From DATBMY01 sp036554605 (GTDB taxonomy: Bacteria; Acidobacteriota; Blastocatellia; UBA7656): a stretch of 24,136 nt of DNA. Below, in pieces: positions 1-8,048 of the stretch. A model generated the notes under the pieces. That model saw nothing but the letters and a program-made list of their open reading frames with translations, searched no databases and was not told where the DNA came from. How positions within the stretch are numbered: position 1 is the stretch's first letter; each line of letters opens with the position of its first letter. The DNA is taken from positions 1-24,136 of the forward strand of contig DATBMY010000205.1 of assembly GCA_036554605.1 (NCBI GenBank), in the 5' to 3' direction. A program made the translations under genes and the position numbers.

Positions 1-320
1 ACCTCGGCGACGTGGAATATATCGCCGGTCTTCATCCTATCAAGAAAGTCTTTATAGCGATCTTTCCAATCCACGGGAGGATTAGTGAAGTCTTCCGAAA
101 GGGCTTTCAGAAGCTTTTCGCACTGGTTGTTGTTGATTGGAGCCCTCAATCCTATTTCCGAAGCGTTGGCTATCGGGACCATAACGGTCGATTCCGTAGC
201 TTTCAACCTGAGCAAGTAGAAACTGTTCTGTGTGCCTCCGATCTCGGTTGTTGTGATTTTCTCAATGACGCCTATTCCGTGGTTCGGATAGACAACTTTC
301 TCGCCAATTTTGAAGCTCAC
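1..320 (-). CDS. carD: CarD family transcription regulator (partial, C-terminus outside window)
   Basis: The minus-strand reading from a GTG at 320 gives SFKIGEKVVYPNHGIGVIEK at the N-terminus, the typical opening of the CarD/CdnL RNA-polymerase-interacting (Tudor-like) domain. It continues with a middle matching the family (FYLLRLKATESTVMVP) and then a helical region. A strong Shine-Dalgarno, AAGGAGGT, lies at 325-332 and fixes the GTG start. About 106 codons are visible; the family is usually around 160 residues, so the C-terminal DNA-binding helices are cut by the window edge. By family knowledge, CarD binds the RNAP beta subunit and stabilises open complexes at housekeeping and rRNA promoters. 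It may be last in a minus-strand series, but a 361-bp gap separates it from htrA, so it probably has its own promoter, which I could not locate convincingly. Confidence 0.9.
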   Translation of the reverse strand, partial: MSFKIGEKVVYPNHGIGVIEKITTTEIGGTQNSFYLLRLKATESTVMVPIANASEIGLRAPINNNQCEKLLKALSEDFTNPPVDWKDRYKDFLDRMKTGDIFHVAE

Positions 321-400
321 AGAGACCTCCTTGATGACCTTTGAGCGAAATCGTTCCTCAGAATAGAGGTATTCCGGGTTGAACTACCCTTTGACATAAA

Positions 401-709
401 TTATTCTCGATGACAACGAGCTGCGAACTTCACTCGTCTGTCGGAGGGTTTGTTTGATCCTGCGGGCAAGAACGATTTTTGAATCGCCGAGCTTGCCCAT
501 ACCCGTTGTTCATATGTTCGCAAATCCGAGTTTACAATAGCGAAAACATAAGGGTCAAGCTGAGATTCCAGTGAGTTGGCCCATAATACTTTCGCAATCA
601 TTTTCGATGCGACGCCGCATGCACGGCTCTTCACTCCCGGCAAAGACGAAAAGCAGACTGCCGGCCGTCGAGCTTTTTCTTTCAAGGCATCGTGAACGAT
701 ACGATCCAT
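401..709 (-). pseudogene. Possible RNase HII (rnhB) C-terminal relic
   Basis: This 102-codon minus-strand frame fills the gap between htrA and carD. By eye it resembles the C-terminal half of RNase HII: HDALK near residue 6, VASKMIAKV (compare AASIIAKV), then LDPYVFA, TYEQR and AIQKSFLP (compare PIHRRSF.P), in the family order and nearly the family spacing. The catalytic half with DEVGRG is absent, and the RD following AKV is replaced by LWAN, so it could not be a working nuclease. Codons are more AT-rich and mixed than in the neighbours. The first nine codons overlap the htrA 3' end, so any relic starts near 682. There is no SD. It could equally be a chance reading frame; the match is a visual impression only. 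Confidence 0.28.
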
Positions 710-2196
710 GACCTGCGAAGCGCACCCCGCTCTTTGCGCAGCACTCTTATGACGACGTCATCGCCCGCCTTGAGCTCTCTGCACATTCGCTGGAAATCAT
801 CGAGCGACTGGACGGGGCGGTTATTCATCTCGACGATCAAGTCCTCGGCCATCAGGTTATACTCATCAGCGATGCTCTCGGGCTCGACGCTGGTTATGTA
901 TGCGCCGCGCACGCCTTCAAGCCCTTGCAGCCGCGCAAGGTCCGGCGTCAGCGTCCTCGCATTTATCCCGAGCGTCGGCTTCGATCTCTGTCTCTCTTCT
1001 TTACCTTTTTCGCCCCCGCGCGGGTTTCGCGGATCAAACAACGGCTGGGGCTTGATACTCTTCGTATCGTCATCCGCTTCTCTCTCATCGAGCCGGACGC
1101 TTATACTTTTTTGTTCGCCCGCGCGGACGTACGTTATATCGGCGTTGCCGCCCACGGGCAGCGAAGCTATCAGCCGGATCAGCTCTCGCACATTCTTTGT
1201 TGGGTGACTGTTTATGCGCGTAATAACGTCGCCCGGCTTGAGTCCGGCTCGCGCCGCCGGGCCAGTGTCGCTCGTGAGCTCTCTTATTACTACGCCGTAG
1301 CCATCGGTGATCTTATTTATCCGCGCGATCTGCGGAGACATCTCTTGAGGGTTGATGCCGAGAAATCCGCGCCGCACGCGCCCATTTGTGACGAGTTGAT
1401 TGTAGACATCCACGACGGTAGAGGAGGGAAGCGCTAGACCTATGCCGTTATTGAAACCGCTATTGGTGGCGATTTGAGTGTTGATCCCGATGACCTCGCC
1501 GGCCAGATTAACAAGCGGCCCGCCGGAGTTGCCCGGGTTGATCGCCGCGTCGGTCTGTAGAAACTGTTGGAAGGCAGATTGTTTGTTCGGGTCGGCAACG
1601 CGATCCTTGGCGCTGATGATGCCTGCCGTCACGGTCTGCTCAAGCCCGAAAGGCGAGCCGATGGCCAGCACCCAATCGCCGACGCGCAGCTTGTCTGAAT
1701 TACCTAGCCGTGCGACCGATAGCGGCTCGCGCGATTCTATCTTGAGCACCGCAATGTCTGTGTCGACGTCCTGCCCTACGATCTTGGCATCCTGCTCGAC
1801 GCCGTTTGCCAGGCGGACCTTTATTTTGATTGCGCGCTCGATGACGTGCTGGTTCGTCAGTATGTATCCGTTGCCGTTGACTATGACTCCGGAACCCGTG
1901 CCTTCGCGCGCAAAGACTTCGCTCTCAAAAACTTTTATATGAACGACCGAAGGCTCGACCTGCTCGGCCACCCGGGCGAAGGTCGCCGAAAGCGAGTCGG
2001 CGCTCGGCGCGCCGCTCGTGATCGTGAGCCTGTGATCGTCACCCGTCGCACTCGATGTGCCGCGGACGATCGCGCCGATGCCTATCCCTACCGACAGCGA
2101 GCACATGGCCACGACCATTATCAGAATTCTTGTACGGCGCATTAACCAGCCTTGCTTTGATAATGGCGTGAAGTCGGGCTGATTCCTATCGTTCAT
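682..2196 (-). CDS. htrA: HtrA/DegQ-type periplasmic serine protease with two PDZ domains
   Basis: This is a 504-residue protease-chaperone of the cell envelope. The ATG at 2196 has GGAGG seven bases upstream; an in-frame ATG at 2250 lacks this and is rejected. One membrane anchor or uncleaved signal lies at about residues 23-45. The trypsin-like domain follows with the complete triad: His117 in TNQHV, Asp147 in DTDIAVLK and Ser224 in NPGNSGGP. PDZ1 spans about 277-372 and PDZ2 about 407-502, separated by a charged Lys/Arg/Glu-rich linker. By family knowledge it degrades or refolds misfolded exported proteins. It is preceded by an extended -10 promoter at 2295-2303, so it can be transcribed separately from the uvrA-esterase pair upstream. 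Chain length and domain order are normal for DegP/DegQ/MucD. Confidence 0.95.
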   Translation of the reverse strand: MNDRNQPDFTPLSKQGWLMRRTRILIMVVAMCSLSVGIGIGAIVRGTSSATGDDHRLTITSGAPSADSLSATFARVAEQVEPSVVHIKVFESEVFAREGTGSGVIVNGNGYILTNQHVIERAIKIKVRLANGVEQDAKIVGQDVDTDIAVLKIESREPLSVARLGNSDKLRVGDWVLAIGSPFGLEQTVTAGIISAKDRVADPNKQSAFQQFLQTDAAINPGNSGGPLVNLAGEVIGINTQIATNSGFNNGIGLALPSSTVVDVYNQLVTNGRVRRGFLGINPQEMSPQIARINKITDGYGVVIRELTSDTGPAARAGLKPGDVITRINSHPTKNVRELIRLIASLPVGGNADITYVRAGEQKSISVRLDEREADDDTKSIKPQPLFDPRNPRGGEKGKEERQRSKPTLGINARTLTPDLARLQGLEGVRGAYITSVEPESIADEYNLMAEDLIVEMNNRPVQSLDDFQRMCRELKAGDDVVIRVLRKERGALRRSWIVSFTMP

Positions 2197-2294
2197 GTTC
2201 TTACCTCCAGCGCAACTGCTTTTCAACTGAGAGACGAAATCCGGACGCAAACCTTATAGGTCCGCAACCCGCTGACATGATTTGTGCAGTCGTG

Positions 2295-2303
2295 ATTATA
2301 CCA
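2295..2303 (-). promoter_or_regulatory. Extended -10 promoter for htrA
   Basis: The minus strand reads TGGTATAAT, a consensus TATAAT with the TGn extension. TCTACA lies 18 bp upstream (4/6 match to -35). It is about 100 bp upstream of the htrA ATG. The core TCTGGTATAATC recurs exactly upstream of recR. Confidence 0.5.
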
Positions 2304-2365
2304 GAGCCGTTTCCTGGTTGTAGAGTTATGGTTGAGGGGCTATCAATCCGGGGCCGGCGCGACGC

Positions 2366-3886
2366 TCATTTTTCCGCGGGCTGGCGGCCGTTCTTATCAA
2401 AGAAATCGAGCACGGCCGGAAATGTCGCGGCCACAACCGTCAGGTGATTTGCGTCGGGCATTTCCTGAAAGATGACTTTTACGCCAGCCTTCTTTGCCGC
2501 CTCTACCGCTTTTCGAGATGATTCCACGGGGACGATGCCGTCCTTTGCGCCGTGTATTACCAGCGCGGGCATATCTTTCAACTTCGCAAGCAAGGCCGCC
2601 TGCTCGGAGCCTTGTAAAGGGACGCCTCCCGATACGGGGGCTATCGCGGCAAAGGTTTCGGGTTTGGACGAGGCTATCAGCCACGCGCCGGCCGCGCCCA
2701 TGGAATGGCCCGTGAGAAAAACCCGGTTCGGGTCGATCTGGTAATTACGCGTTACAGCTTTCATTACTTCAAGCGCGTCCTCCTGCCCGCGCCCCGCGTA
2801 CCCGCCGAACCGGCCGCCCCCGTGCACGGAGGCCAGAATATAACCGCGCCGTTCAGCTTCGCCCTGAATGACCTCCGGGTCAAAGAGCCCGCTGAAATAG
2901 TACTTTTCATCCCCCATGACGCCGTGCAGTAGCACGACCACCGGCCAGGCTCTCTTGCCGTCATAACCTTCGGGGATGTAAAGGCGATAAGGCGTGAGCT
3001 TGCCCTCGCCCGAGCGATAGGCTCGCTCTAGCTCACCGCGCTCGGCCGCGAGCGGGTTTTCGCCTTTTGCGAATGCCGCTAGCCAACCCTCTATTTGACT
3101 CAGCTCTTCGATGGGGTTTATGTCGTCTTCGCCCATGCTGCGCGCGAGCGTGGAGAGGCGCTCAAGCTTGAACTCAATCGTCGGAAGCTCCTCGGCTATT
3201 GTCTTAACCTTTGCGTCGCTCGACTGCTTAAGCTCGGCCGTCGCGCGCGTCAACTGCGCGATCTTGCCGGCGAAACCTTTGAGGGCGAAGACGGGCTTGA
3301 GCAGTTCCGAGACCTTTTTGCCGGCCGATTCTATCCTCGCGGCGATAAAATAGGTCCCGTCTTCGAGCGTCACCTTGCGCCTGATGCTCGTAGCCATCTC
3401 GGTGACTTTTAACTTGTCGGCGAGCACGACCGGATCTATCACCTCGGGCCCGACCGTGACTATCTCGTAAGTTACCGTCGGCGTATCGCTAAACGCCTTA
3501 TCGAGGTTTGCCGGAAACATCCGTTTAAGCGAGATCTCAAGCTCAGCGCCCGGCTCTATGACAAGGCGGTCCGTATGAAGTGTGAGCGATGAGAGAAACT
3601 TCTCGCGCTCGTCCCAGGTCCTGCCCTGTAGAAGGGCCAGGGCCTCGCCTTCCATTTCGAGGATGGCCTGGAGATTGCCGCTCCGAAATGCCTTTTCGCC
3701 CCGCTCCATCAACGGCGCGAATTGCGATAGGTTTCCACCAGCGCGCTGCTTCTCTTTATATAAACGGTTGACTTCTTCGTAGCGCGACATCATCTCTTGC
3801 AGATAAGGAATCTGTTGCGCGAGGACACCCGGGACAGATGAGGCGACAAGCAGTGCTGCTGTAAGCGCGACAAAAGCTCTTCTCAT
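2366..3886 (-). CDS. Secreted alpha/beta-hydrolase esterase (PHB-depolymerase/LpqC-like)
   Basis: The 506-residue protein starts at the ATG at 3886 because it opens a clear signal peptide (RRAFVALTAALLVASS, cleavage near VLAQQ). The upstream in-frame ATG lies inside uvrA. Residues about 30-295 are a helical and beta-rich region I do not recognise. The C-terminal ~200 residues are an esterase domain: oxyanion loop LLHGVMGDE, nucleophile Ser395 in GHSMGA, Asp449 in GAKDGIVP and His481 in DANHL, the complete triad in the right order. It begins 5 bp after the uvrA stop, so it is probably translationally coupled to uvrA, although nothing connects their functions. Substrate is unknown: carboxylester, feruloyl ester or short peptide are all possible for this fold. 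Confidence 0.85.
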   Translation of the reverse strand: MRRAFVALTAALLVASSVPGVLAQQIPYLQEMMSRYEEVNRLYKEKQRAGGNLSQFAPLMERGEKAFRSGNLQAILEMEGEALALLQGRTWDEREKFLSSLTLHTDRLVIEPGAELEISLKRMFPANLDKAFSDTPTVTYEIVTVGPEVIDPVVLADKLKVTEMATSIRRKVTLEDGTYFIAARIESAGKKVSELLKPVFALKGFAGKIAQLTRATAELKQSSDAKVKTIAEELPTIEFKLERLSTLARSMGEDDINPIEELSQIEGWLAAFAKGENPLAAERGELERAYRSGEGKLTPYRLYIPEGYDGKRAWPVVVLLHGVMGDEKYYFSGLFDPEVIQGEAERRGYILASVHGGGRFGGYAGRGQEDALEVMKAVTRNYQIDPNRVFLTGHSMGAAGAWLIASSKPETFAAIAPVSGGVPLQGSEQAALLAKLKDMPALVIHGAKDGIVPVESSRKAVEAAKKAGVKVIFQEMPDANHLTVVAATFPAVLDFFDKNGRQPAEK

Positions 3887-3891
3887 CTCTC

Positions 3892-6738
3892 TTATTCCTG
3901 AGTCAATATATTTCGCAAAAAGCGGCCCGTGTGCGACTGCTCGCAAGCCATTATAGCCGAAGGCGTCCCTTCCGCGACTACGTACCCGCCGCCCTCGCCG
4001 CCCTCGGGGCCGAGATCAATCACCCAGTCGGCGCACTTAATAACATCAAGGTTATGCTCGATGATTATTATCGAGCCGCCCGCTTCTATCAATTGCCTGA
4101 AGGCGGCAAGCAGCCGGTTTATATCGTCGAAATGAAGCCCGGTCGTCGGCTCATCAAAAATGTAAAGCGTGCGCTCGCTCGTCCGCCTTGAAAGGTATGC
4201 GGCAAGCTTGACGCGCTGCGCCTCGCCGCCCGACAGAGTCGTTGCCGACTGCCCGAGCCGAAGATAGCCGAGCCCCACGTCGTCTAACACGCGCAGCCGC
4301 GACGCTATGCGATTGACGCTTCCGAAAAACAACAGCGCCTCGCGCACCGTCATATTCAGAACATCGTGAATCGAGCGCCCTTTGTATTTTACGTCCAGTA
4401 GCGATTGCTTGAAACGCATCCCCTTGCATTCCTCGCACGTCAGCTCGACATCGGCGAGAAATTGCATCTCCTTGATCTCCACGCCGTTGCCCTCGCACCG
4501 CTCGCAGCGCCCGCCCGGCACGTTGAAGCTGAAGTGTGAAGAGTCGAACCCGCGCGCCTGCGCCTCGCGCGTCGAAGCGAACAGGTCGCGGATCGCGTCA
4601 TAGACCTTTATGTAGGTTACGGGGTTCGAGCGCGGCGTTCGCCCGATGGGCGATTGATCAACCAGCACCACGTCGTCGATCAGGTGCACGCCGTCGATTT
4701 TTACGAACGACCCTACGTGACCGGTCCACTCGCCGCGCTGCTTCTTTATCCCGGCATAGATGATGTCGTGCACGAGCGTCGACTTGCCCGACCCCGACAC
4801 GCCCGTGATGCAAGTAGTAATGCCCAGAGGAATGCGCAGGTCTATTCCCTTGAGATTATGCTCGCTCGCGCCGCGAATCTGTAGAGCGTTCGGCCCGGGC
4901 GCGCGGCGGGCTTTCGGCGCTTTGATCTCAAGCTCGCCGCGGATATATTTCGCCGTGAGCGATTGCCCCCTGGTGTCGAGCTCCTCGGGCGTTCCCGAAA
5001 AGACGACCTCCCCGCCAAGCTCGCCAGCGCCCGGACCTATGTCGATTATCTTGTCGGCCGCCTGCATCATCTCCGGCTCATGCTCTACGACAAGCACCGT
5101 ATTGCCGATGTCACGCAGGTTTTCAAGTATACGGATCAGCCGCTCGTTATCGCGCGGGTGCAGGCCAATAGACGGCTCGTCTAGCACGTATAGCGCGCCA
5201 ACGAGCGATGAGCCGAGGTTTGTCGCGAGCTGTATGCGTTGCGATTCTCCCCCCGATAGCGTTGAAGCGAGGCGATCAAGCGTAAGGTATTGGAGCCCGA
5301 CATCGATCAAGAACTTCAGCCGGTTTCTTATTTCGAGCAGCAGCCTGCCCGATATCTCCAGCTCGGCTTCGGTCAGAGAGATGCTGTTGAAGAACTCGGA
5401 GGCGCCCTCGGCCGTCATCGCGCAGACTTCGGGGAGCGATTTGCCCCCGACGCGCACGATCCGGGCCTCGGCCCTCAACCGCGACCCGTTGCACTCGGGG
5501 CATAGAGTGTAGCCGCGGTATTTGGAGAGAAATACCCGAACGTGCAGCTTGTATTTTTTCGTTTCGAGCCAGTCGAAAAATCCCGTGATGCCGCCGAACC
5601 CGTTGCTGCCTCTCACTATCGCCTTTTGCTGCTCGCGGGTGAGCTGGCGGAATGGAACGTTTGTGGGAATCCCCACCTGCTTGCAAAAGCGAAGCATCTC
5701 CTTTTGCGCCCACTCGTACTGCGGCTTCATCCACGGCTCGACCGCGCCCTGGGTAAGGCTCAGCTCGCGGTTCGGGATTACCAGGTCGAGGTCGAGCCCG
5801 ATCGTGTTGCCGAATCCCTGACAAGTAGGACCGGCGCCGAAAGGATTATTGAAGCTGAACAGCCTGGGCTCGGGCGCGGCATATTGCAGATCGCATCGCT
5901 TGCATTCGTAACCTTCCGAGAACCTCATTCGCGTGTGCGATTCACCGGCCAGCTCTATGAGCGCCTGGCCGTGCCCTTCCTGATAGCAAATCTCGATTGA
6001 ATCGACGAGCCTCGCCCGCACGTCGGGTCTTACGACGAGCCGGTCGACGAGCACGAAGGTATCGTCAAAGTCGCTGTCGCCGTAGCTGTCGGGCGTTGCA
6101 AGCTCGATGATCCGTCCATCTTTATACAATCGAGTGAACCCGCGCTGCATGAGGCTCATCAGGTGCGCCTTTATACGGGTCTGCTGGGAAACGGTCGAGG
6201 CGCGAGGCGCGCGGCGTCTCTTTTTAGAATCGCCGTTCGACTTAGCGTGTTGCTCTTCCATTCCGGCCGCGGCGGGAAACATCACGTAAAAGCGGGTTGC
6301 TTCGGGCAGGCCGACAATCTGATCGGCGATCGATTCCGGGGTATCGCGGCGAACCTCCGCCTGGCAGTTCGAGCAATATGTGATGCCTACGCGCGCGAAA
6401 AGCAGTCGCAGATAATCGTATATCTCGGTCTGCGTGGCTACGGTCGAGCGAGGATTGCGGGTCGAGTTCTTCTGCCTGATAGAGATGGCCGGGCAGATGC
6501 CGATCACTTCATCGACGTCTGGCTTATCCATTCGCTCAAGAAATTGCCGCGCGTATGCTGAAAGCGATTCGACATATCGTCGCTGCCCTTCGGCATATAT
6601 GGTGTCAAAGGCGAGGCTCGATTTGCCTGAGCCGCTGACTCCCGTAACGACCGTGAGCTTGCCTAGCGGGATTTCCACGCTGATGTTTTTGAGATTGTGC
6701 ACGCGCGCGCCCCGCACGCTTATGACTTCTTCCGGCAT
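3892..6738 (-). CDS. uvrA: UvrABC excinuclease subunit A
   Basis: This is the damage-recognition ATPase of nucleotide excision repair, 948 residues (E. coli 940). Each ABC half has its Walker A (GVSGSGKS at 33-40; GVSGSGKST in the second half) and signature (LSGGESQR, LSGGEAQR) followed by Walker B DEPSIGLH or DEPTTGLH. The C-terminal zinc finger is complete (CERC ... CEEC). The first zinc finger keeps C279, C282 and C306 but has Gly303 where the fourth Cys is expected (AGPTC instead of ACPTC). A Lys/Arg-rich insert sits at about 158-185 in the UvrB-binding region. The start is uncertain: ATG 6738 follows CAGGGAGAA (SD rather close); a TTG at 6783 would add 15 residues without an SD. The gene is followed directly by the esterase. 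Confidence 0.97.
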   Translation of the reverse strand: MPEEVISVRGARVHNLKNISVEIPLGKLTVVTGVSGSGKSSLAFDTIYAEGQRRYVESLSAYARQFLERMDKPDVDEVIGICPAISIRQKNSTRNPRSTVATQTEIYDYLRLLFARVGITYCSNCQAEVRRDTPESIADQIVGLPEATRFYVMFPAAAGMEEQHAKSNGDSKKRRRAPRASTVSQQTRIKAHLMSLMQRGFTRLYKDGRIIELATPDSYGDSDFDDTFVLVDRLVVRPDVRARLVDSIEICYQEGHGQALIELAGESHTRMRFSEGYECKRCDLQYAAPEPRLFSFNNPFGAGPTCQGFGNTIGLDLDLVIPNRELSLTQGAVEPWMKPQYEWAQKEMLRFCKQVGIPTNVPFRQLTREQQKAIVRGSNGFGGITGFFDWLETKKYKLHVRVFLSKYRGYTLCPECNGSRLRAEARIVRVGGKSLPEVCAMTAEGASEFFNSISLTEAELEISGRLLLEIRNRLKFLIDVGLQYLTLDRLASTLSGGESQRIQLATNLGSSLVGALYVLDEPSIGLHPRDNERLIRILENLRDIGNTVLVVEHEPEMMQAADKIIDIGPGAGELGGEVVFSGTPEELDTRGQSLTAKYIRGELEIKAPKARRAPGPNALQIRGASEHNLKGIDLRIPLGITTCITGVSGSGKSTLVHDIIYAGIKKQRGEWTGHVGSFVKIDGVHLIDDVVLVDQSPIGRTPRSNPVTYIKVYDAIRDLFASTREAQARGFDSSHFSFNVPGGRCERCEGNGVEIKEMQFLADVELTCEECKGMRFKQSLLDVKYKGRSIHDVLNMTVREALLFFGSVNRIASRLRVLDDVGLGYLRLGQSATTLSGGEAQRVKLAAYLSRRTSERTLYIFDEPTTGLHFDDINRLLAAFRQLIEAGGSIIIIEHNLDVIKCADWVIDLGPEGGEGGGYVVAEGTPSAIMACEQSHTGRFLRNILTQE

Positions 6739-6869
6739 TTCTCCCTGCTTGTTCTTTATCTCTAGGGCCACATGACTACTCAAATGGTAATTGGCGAACT
6801 ACAGATCATACCACCCCGAACAAAGGTGAGGCAATTTGAGGCGAGCGGGCGCGATGCCGGGTCGGGTGA

Positions 6870-7274
6870 TTACTTCAAGCTTTCTTCTATTATTGACCTG
6901 AGCTTATCCGGGTCGATGGGTTTTATCAGAAAGCCCGCGCAGCCGGCCTTCTGGGCCTCGCGGCGAAGGCTCGGTTTATCGGCGGTCAGCATGAGCAGGA
7001 TCGGCGGGGGAGAATCGACCCTCTCGCGGATCAGCCGGGAGGCCTCAATGCCGTTGGTAATATCGTCACAATGACTGAGCAGTATCAGGTCCGGCCTTTT
7101 CGACGCGGCCAGTTGCACCGCTTCGCTCGGGTTGTCCGTAACCAACAGCTCATAATCTTTGCCTAAGAGCGCGTCGAATAGTTTCTGGTACTTGACCGTA
7201 TCAAGCACGAGCAAGCGCGCCCTTTCCTGCCGCGAAACAGGTATGCTGTTCTGTCCAGTCTGCGATGATGTCAT
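6870..7274 (-). CDS. Stand-alone receiver-domain protein lacking the phosphoacceptor Asp
   Basis: The 134-residue protein is a single CheY-like fold with no output domain. After a ~18-residue leader it has LLVLDT (beta 1), PDLILLSHCDD (beta 3), PILLMLTADK with Thr97 (beta 4) and FLIKPID with Lys118 (beta 5). At the beta 3 tip the phosphorylated Asp is replaced by Ser67 and the usual MP is absent; the beta 1 acidic pair is reduced to one Asp (residue 25). The Thr and Lys switch residues are kept. This suggests a pseudo-receiver that works by protein contact rather than phosphorylation, although Asp70/71 lie close by. It has its own strong promoter. uvrA lies 131 bp downstream on the same strand and may be cotranscribed. 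Confidence 0.85.
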   Translation of the reverse strand: MTSSQTGQNSIPVSRQERARLLVLDTVKYQKLFDALLGKDYELLVTDNPSEAVQLAASKRPDLILLSHCDDITNGIEASRLIRERVDSPPPILLMLTADKPSLRREAQKAGCAGFLIKPIDPDKLRSIIEESLK

Positions 7275-7301
7275 AAGTAATCAACCTTCGAGCGGGCTGA
7301 C

Positions 7302-7330
7302 AATATAAGCATCGATATTCTCTTTGTCAA
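7302..7330 (-). promoter_or_regulatory. Sigma-70-type promoter of the receiver gene
   Basis: On the minus strand, TTGACA (7325-7330) and TATATT (7302-7307) are separated by exactly 17 bp. The expected transcript start is near 7295, about 20 nt before the ATG at 7274, leaving room for the AAGG upstream of it. It is divergent from the ribH promoter about 65 bp away. Confidence 0.7.
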
Positions 7331-7396
7331 TCTCGACTCAATCGGAGGCATAGAATAATCGATAGATGTTCACATCAAGGTCAAAAAGTCGATTGC

Positions 7397-7425
7397 TTGA
7401 CATAGCAGATAGCGCAACCTATACT
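7397..7425 (+). promoter_or_regulatory. Sigma-70-type promoter of ribH-nusB
   Basis: TTGACA (7397-7402), a 17-bp spacer and TATACT (7420-7425) form a near-perfect housekeeping promoter. The predicted transcript start near 7432 gives a leader of about 100 nt before ribH. That leader contains a small hairpin (ATTGA AAAA TCAAT), but I see no conserved FMN riboswitch core. Confidence 0.75.
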
Positions 7426-7535
7426 CGTCCTCAGTTGATAATTGAAAAATCAATTTGCTCGGACGGGTGGGAGCGATTTCGATGCCGTTGGGCTTGAGAC
7501 CGACGAATCCGGTCACCGTAAGGAGAGTTTGAAGA

Positions 7536-8000
7536 TTGGCTAAGACGATCCAGGGCCGGTTAAGCGCGGAGGGGCTTCGCGTCGCTATAGTAGCGAGTCG
7601 CTGGAACGATTTTGTCGTGAGCCGGCTCATCAGCGGCGCGCTCGATGGACTTGAGCGTCTCGGCGCTTCGAGCGACTCTATAACAATCGTCCGGGTGCCT
7701 GGCTCTTTCGAGCTTCCTTTCGCCGCCCGGCGCGTGGCAACAAGCAAGAATTTCGACGCGATAGTCTGTCTCGGGTCAATCATCCGTGGGGAGACCTCGC
7801 ACAACGAGTACATCGCCGCGGAGGTCTTCAAAGGGATTGCCCAGGTATCGCTTGAGACGAATATACCTATTGCGCTCGGTGTTATAACGGCCGACAGCCT
7901 CGAACAGGCGATCGACCGCGCCGGGGCCAAGAGTGGGAACAAAGGGTTCGAGGCCGCAATGTCGGCCGTCGAGCTTGCAAACCTGTACAGGGAATTCTGA
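7536..8000 (+). CDS. ribH: 6,7-dimethyl-8-ribityllumazine synthase
   Basis: The enzyme condenses 5-amino-6-ribitylaminouracil with 3,4-dihydroxy-2-butanone 4-phosphate in the penultimate step of riboflavin synthesis. The 154 residues contain the family landmarks in order: SRWNDFVVSRLISGAL (compare S.FN), VPGSFELP, GSIIRGETSHNEY with catalytic His89, and DRAGAKSGNKG with phosphate-binding Arg128. Length is normal for the icosahedral-capsid-forming type. The start is TTG at 7536, eight bases after AAGGAGAG (7520-7527); no ATG or GTG fits. nusB follows 48 bp later, the common ribH-nusB pairing. No other riboflavin genes are present here. Confidence 0.96.
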   Translation: MAKTIQGRLSAEGLRVAIVASRWNDFVVSRLISGALDGLERLGASSDSITIVRVPGSFELPFAARRVATSKNFDAIVCLGSIIRGETSHNEYIAAEVFKGIAQVSLETNIPIALGVITADSLEQAIDRAGAKSGNKGFEAAMSAVELANLYREF

Positions 8001-8048
8001 CAGTGGACGTAACGGAGTAATCCTTTAGTCTATCAGCAGGGATTTATT

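Noticed and set aside
392..420. Plus-strand TTGACA as a promoter
   Set aside because: The hexamer is perfect but no -10 lies at 16-18 bp, and no plus-strand gene follows.
7426..7535. FMN riboswitch upstream of ribH
   Set aside because: The leader is only about 100 nt and I could not find the conserved RFN core words.
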